A program made the translations under genes and the position numbers. A DNA stretch of 5,592 nucleotides from positions 1 through 5,592 of the forward strand of contig BQJV01000242.1 in NCBI GenBank assembly GCA_021604885.1. Reading direction: 5' to 3'. The notes below the pieces were generated by a model. The model was not told the DNA's origin. It searched no databases and saw only the letters and a program-made list of their open reading frames with translations. Below, piece by piece: positions 5,057 through 5,592 of this stretch. The stretch's first letter is position 1. The number at the start of each line of letters is the position of its first letter. Origin of the DNA: Acidimicrobiales bacterium (GTDB taxonomy: Bacteria; Actinomycetota; Acidimicrobiia; Acidimicrobiales; Aldehydirespiratoraceae).

Positions 5057-5592
5057 CGGTCGGCATACGCCCGCCAGCCTCCGAGGTGGGAGATCTCCGT
5101 CGCGCCCTCGATCGCTCGCGGCTCGGCCACGAAGCCCGTCGCGACGCGGCCGTCGGCCAACTCGACCTTGCCGAGCGCCAGTGGTGCGGGGACCAGCGTC
5201 ACGAACCGACCCAACGCTGCGGGGGTGAGGCGCCACACGTCGACCTCGATGGCGACTCCTCCCGCATCGTGGATCAGCGCCGGCTTCGGCGGGTCGGTGT
5301 CGTGCATCGCCCAGAGTCGGTAGCTCGGCGCGGTCGCGGTCGTCTCCTGCCAGACCGCGTCGAGGTCGAGAAGTTGGCCTTCCAGTGCCTCGCCCTTCAG
5401 ATGCGCGCCCGCGACGACGAGTGGGACGAGTCCATCGTCGGCTCGGGCAACCGGGCGGGTCTCGCCCAGCACGATCTCGGCCACGGCGACCGCCACGGAC
5501 TCGTGCCATGCAGGGGCGAAGACGGACACACCCACGCCCGCCTGCGGCGGCCCCTCCGGCGGGGCCGGGACCGCCACTGCACAGAGATCGGC
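5035..5592 (-). CDS. atzF: Allophanate hydrolase, C-terminal part; 5' end beyond the window
   Basis: The frame is open from the right edge to TGA at 5035-5037, giving the last 185 residues. The first in-window residues, A-D-L-C-A-V-A-V-P-A, then G-V-S-V-F-A-P-A-W (21-29), match the end of an amidase-signature domain, so the protein is missing its N-terminal part, including the expected Ser-cisSer-Lys triad. After a short linker comes the C-terminal domain of allophanate hydrolases: G-A-H-L-K-G (62-67), T-A-P-S-Y-R-L-W (87-94), P-P-K-P-A-L-I (101-107), I-E-V-D-V-W (115-120), V-P-A-P-L-A-L-G-K-V-E-L (134-145), G-F-V-A-E-P (153-158) and G-G-W-R-A-Y (171-176). The full enzyme hydrolyses allophanate to ammonia and CO2 in urea-carboxylase or s-triazine degradation; the C-terminal domain handles the N-carboxycarbamate intermediate. 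A urea carboxylase or transporter gene may lie upstream, outside the window. The symbol names the family (DUR1,2-type), not a proven triazine pathway. The GTG at 5575-5577 is an internal codon. Confidence 0.88.
   Translation of the reverse strand, partial: ADLCAVAVPAPPEGPPQAGVGVSVFAPAWHESVAVAVAEIVLGETRPVARADDGLVPLVVAGAHLKGEALEGQLLDLDAVWQETTATAPSYRLWAMHDTDPPKPALIHDAGGVAIEVDVWRLTPAALGRFVTLVPAPLALGKVELADGRVATGFVAEPRAIEGATEISHLGGWRAYADRRPSGQR

Noticed and set aside
4589..5509. A 306-residue minus-strand open frame across the SDR and allophanate hydrolase genes
   Set aside because: It is Arg/Gly/Pro-rich and out of frame with the convincing allophanate hydrolase C-terminal domain.
1..5592. CRISPR arrays, tRNA or rRNA genes, transposases, phage genes, toxin-antitoxin pairs
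   Set aside because: Read through on both strands, no direct-repeat/spacer pattern, cloverleaf, or recognisable mobile or defence gene was seen. All stretches over 60 bp are accounted for by confident metabolic genes.

Overview
This 5.6-kb window is GC-rich and densely coding, with third codon positions mostly G or C. Gaps between genes range from a 4-nt overlap to 52 bp. Those traits, TANNNT-type -10 elements placed 6-7 nt before start codons (leaderless transcripts), and the protein families present suggest a chromosomal segment of an actinobacterium, perhaps a member of the Acidimicrobiia. That placement is an inference from style, not from a marker gene. I see no tRNA, rRNA, CRISPR array, transposase or phage gene.

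Layout from left to right. (1) Two minus-strand genes form a coupled pair: a histidine-phosphatase-family protein (386-1006), then a small EthD-like dimeric alpha/beta-barrel protein whose 3' end is cut by the left edge (1-376). (2) A 52-bp divergent gap leads to a plus-strand zinc-dependent, NAD-type alcohol dehydrogenase (1059-2147). (3) A 35-bp near-perfect palindrome (2146-2180) fills the 13-bp gap between convergent genes and runs into both; it contributes part of one stop codon and all of the other. (4) A minus-strand pair follows, a GNAT acetyltransferase (3363-3881) and an amidohydrolase-2 family metal-dependent hydrolase (2161-3366), joined by an ATGA overlap. (5) A 40-bp divergent promoter separates this pair from a plus-strand extended-SDR NAD(P)-dependent epimerase/dehydratase (3922-5022). 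(6) Convergent to it, 12 bp away, is the C-terminal part of an allophanate hydrolase (5035-5592, minus), whose start lies beyond the right edge.

The genes do not form one obvious pathway. An alcohol dehydrogenase, an amidohydrolase, an EthD-like protein, an SDR and an allophanate hydrolase would suit general catabolism of organic and nitrogen compounds, but each transcription unit is only one or two genes long and no shared substrate can be read from the sequence. The most unusual feature is the palindrome at the convergent junction, which resembles a dispersed REP-like or bidirectional terminator element. I found no convincing undescribed multi-gene system.
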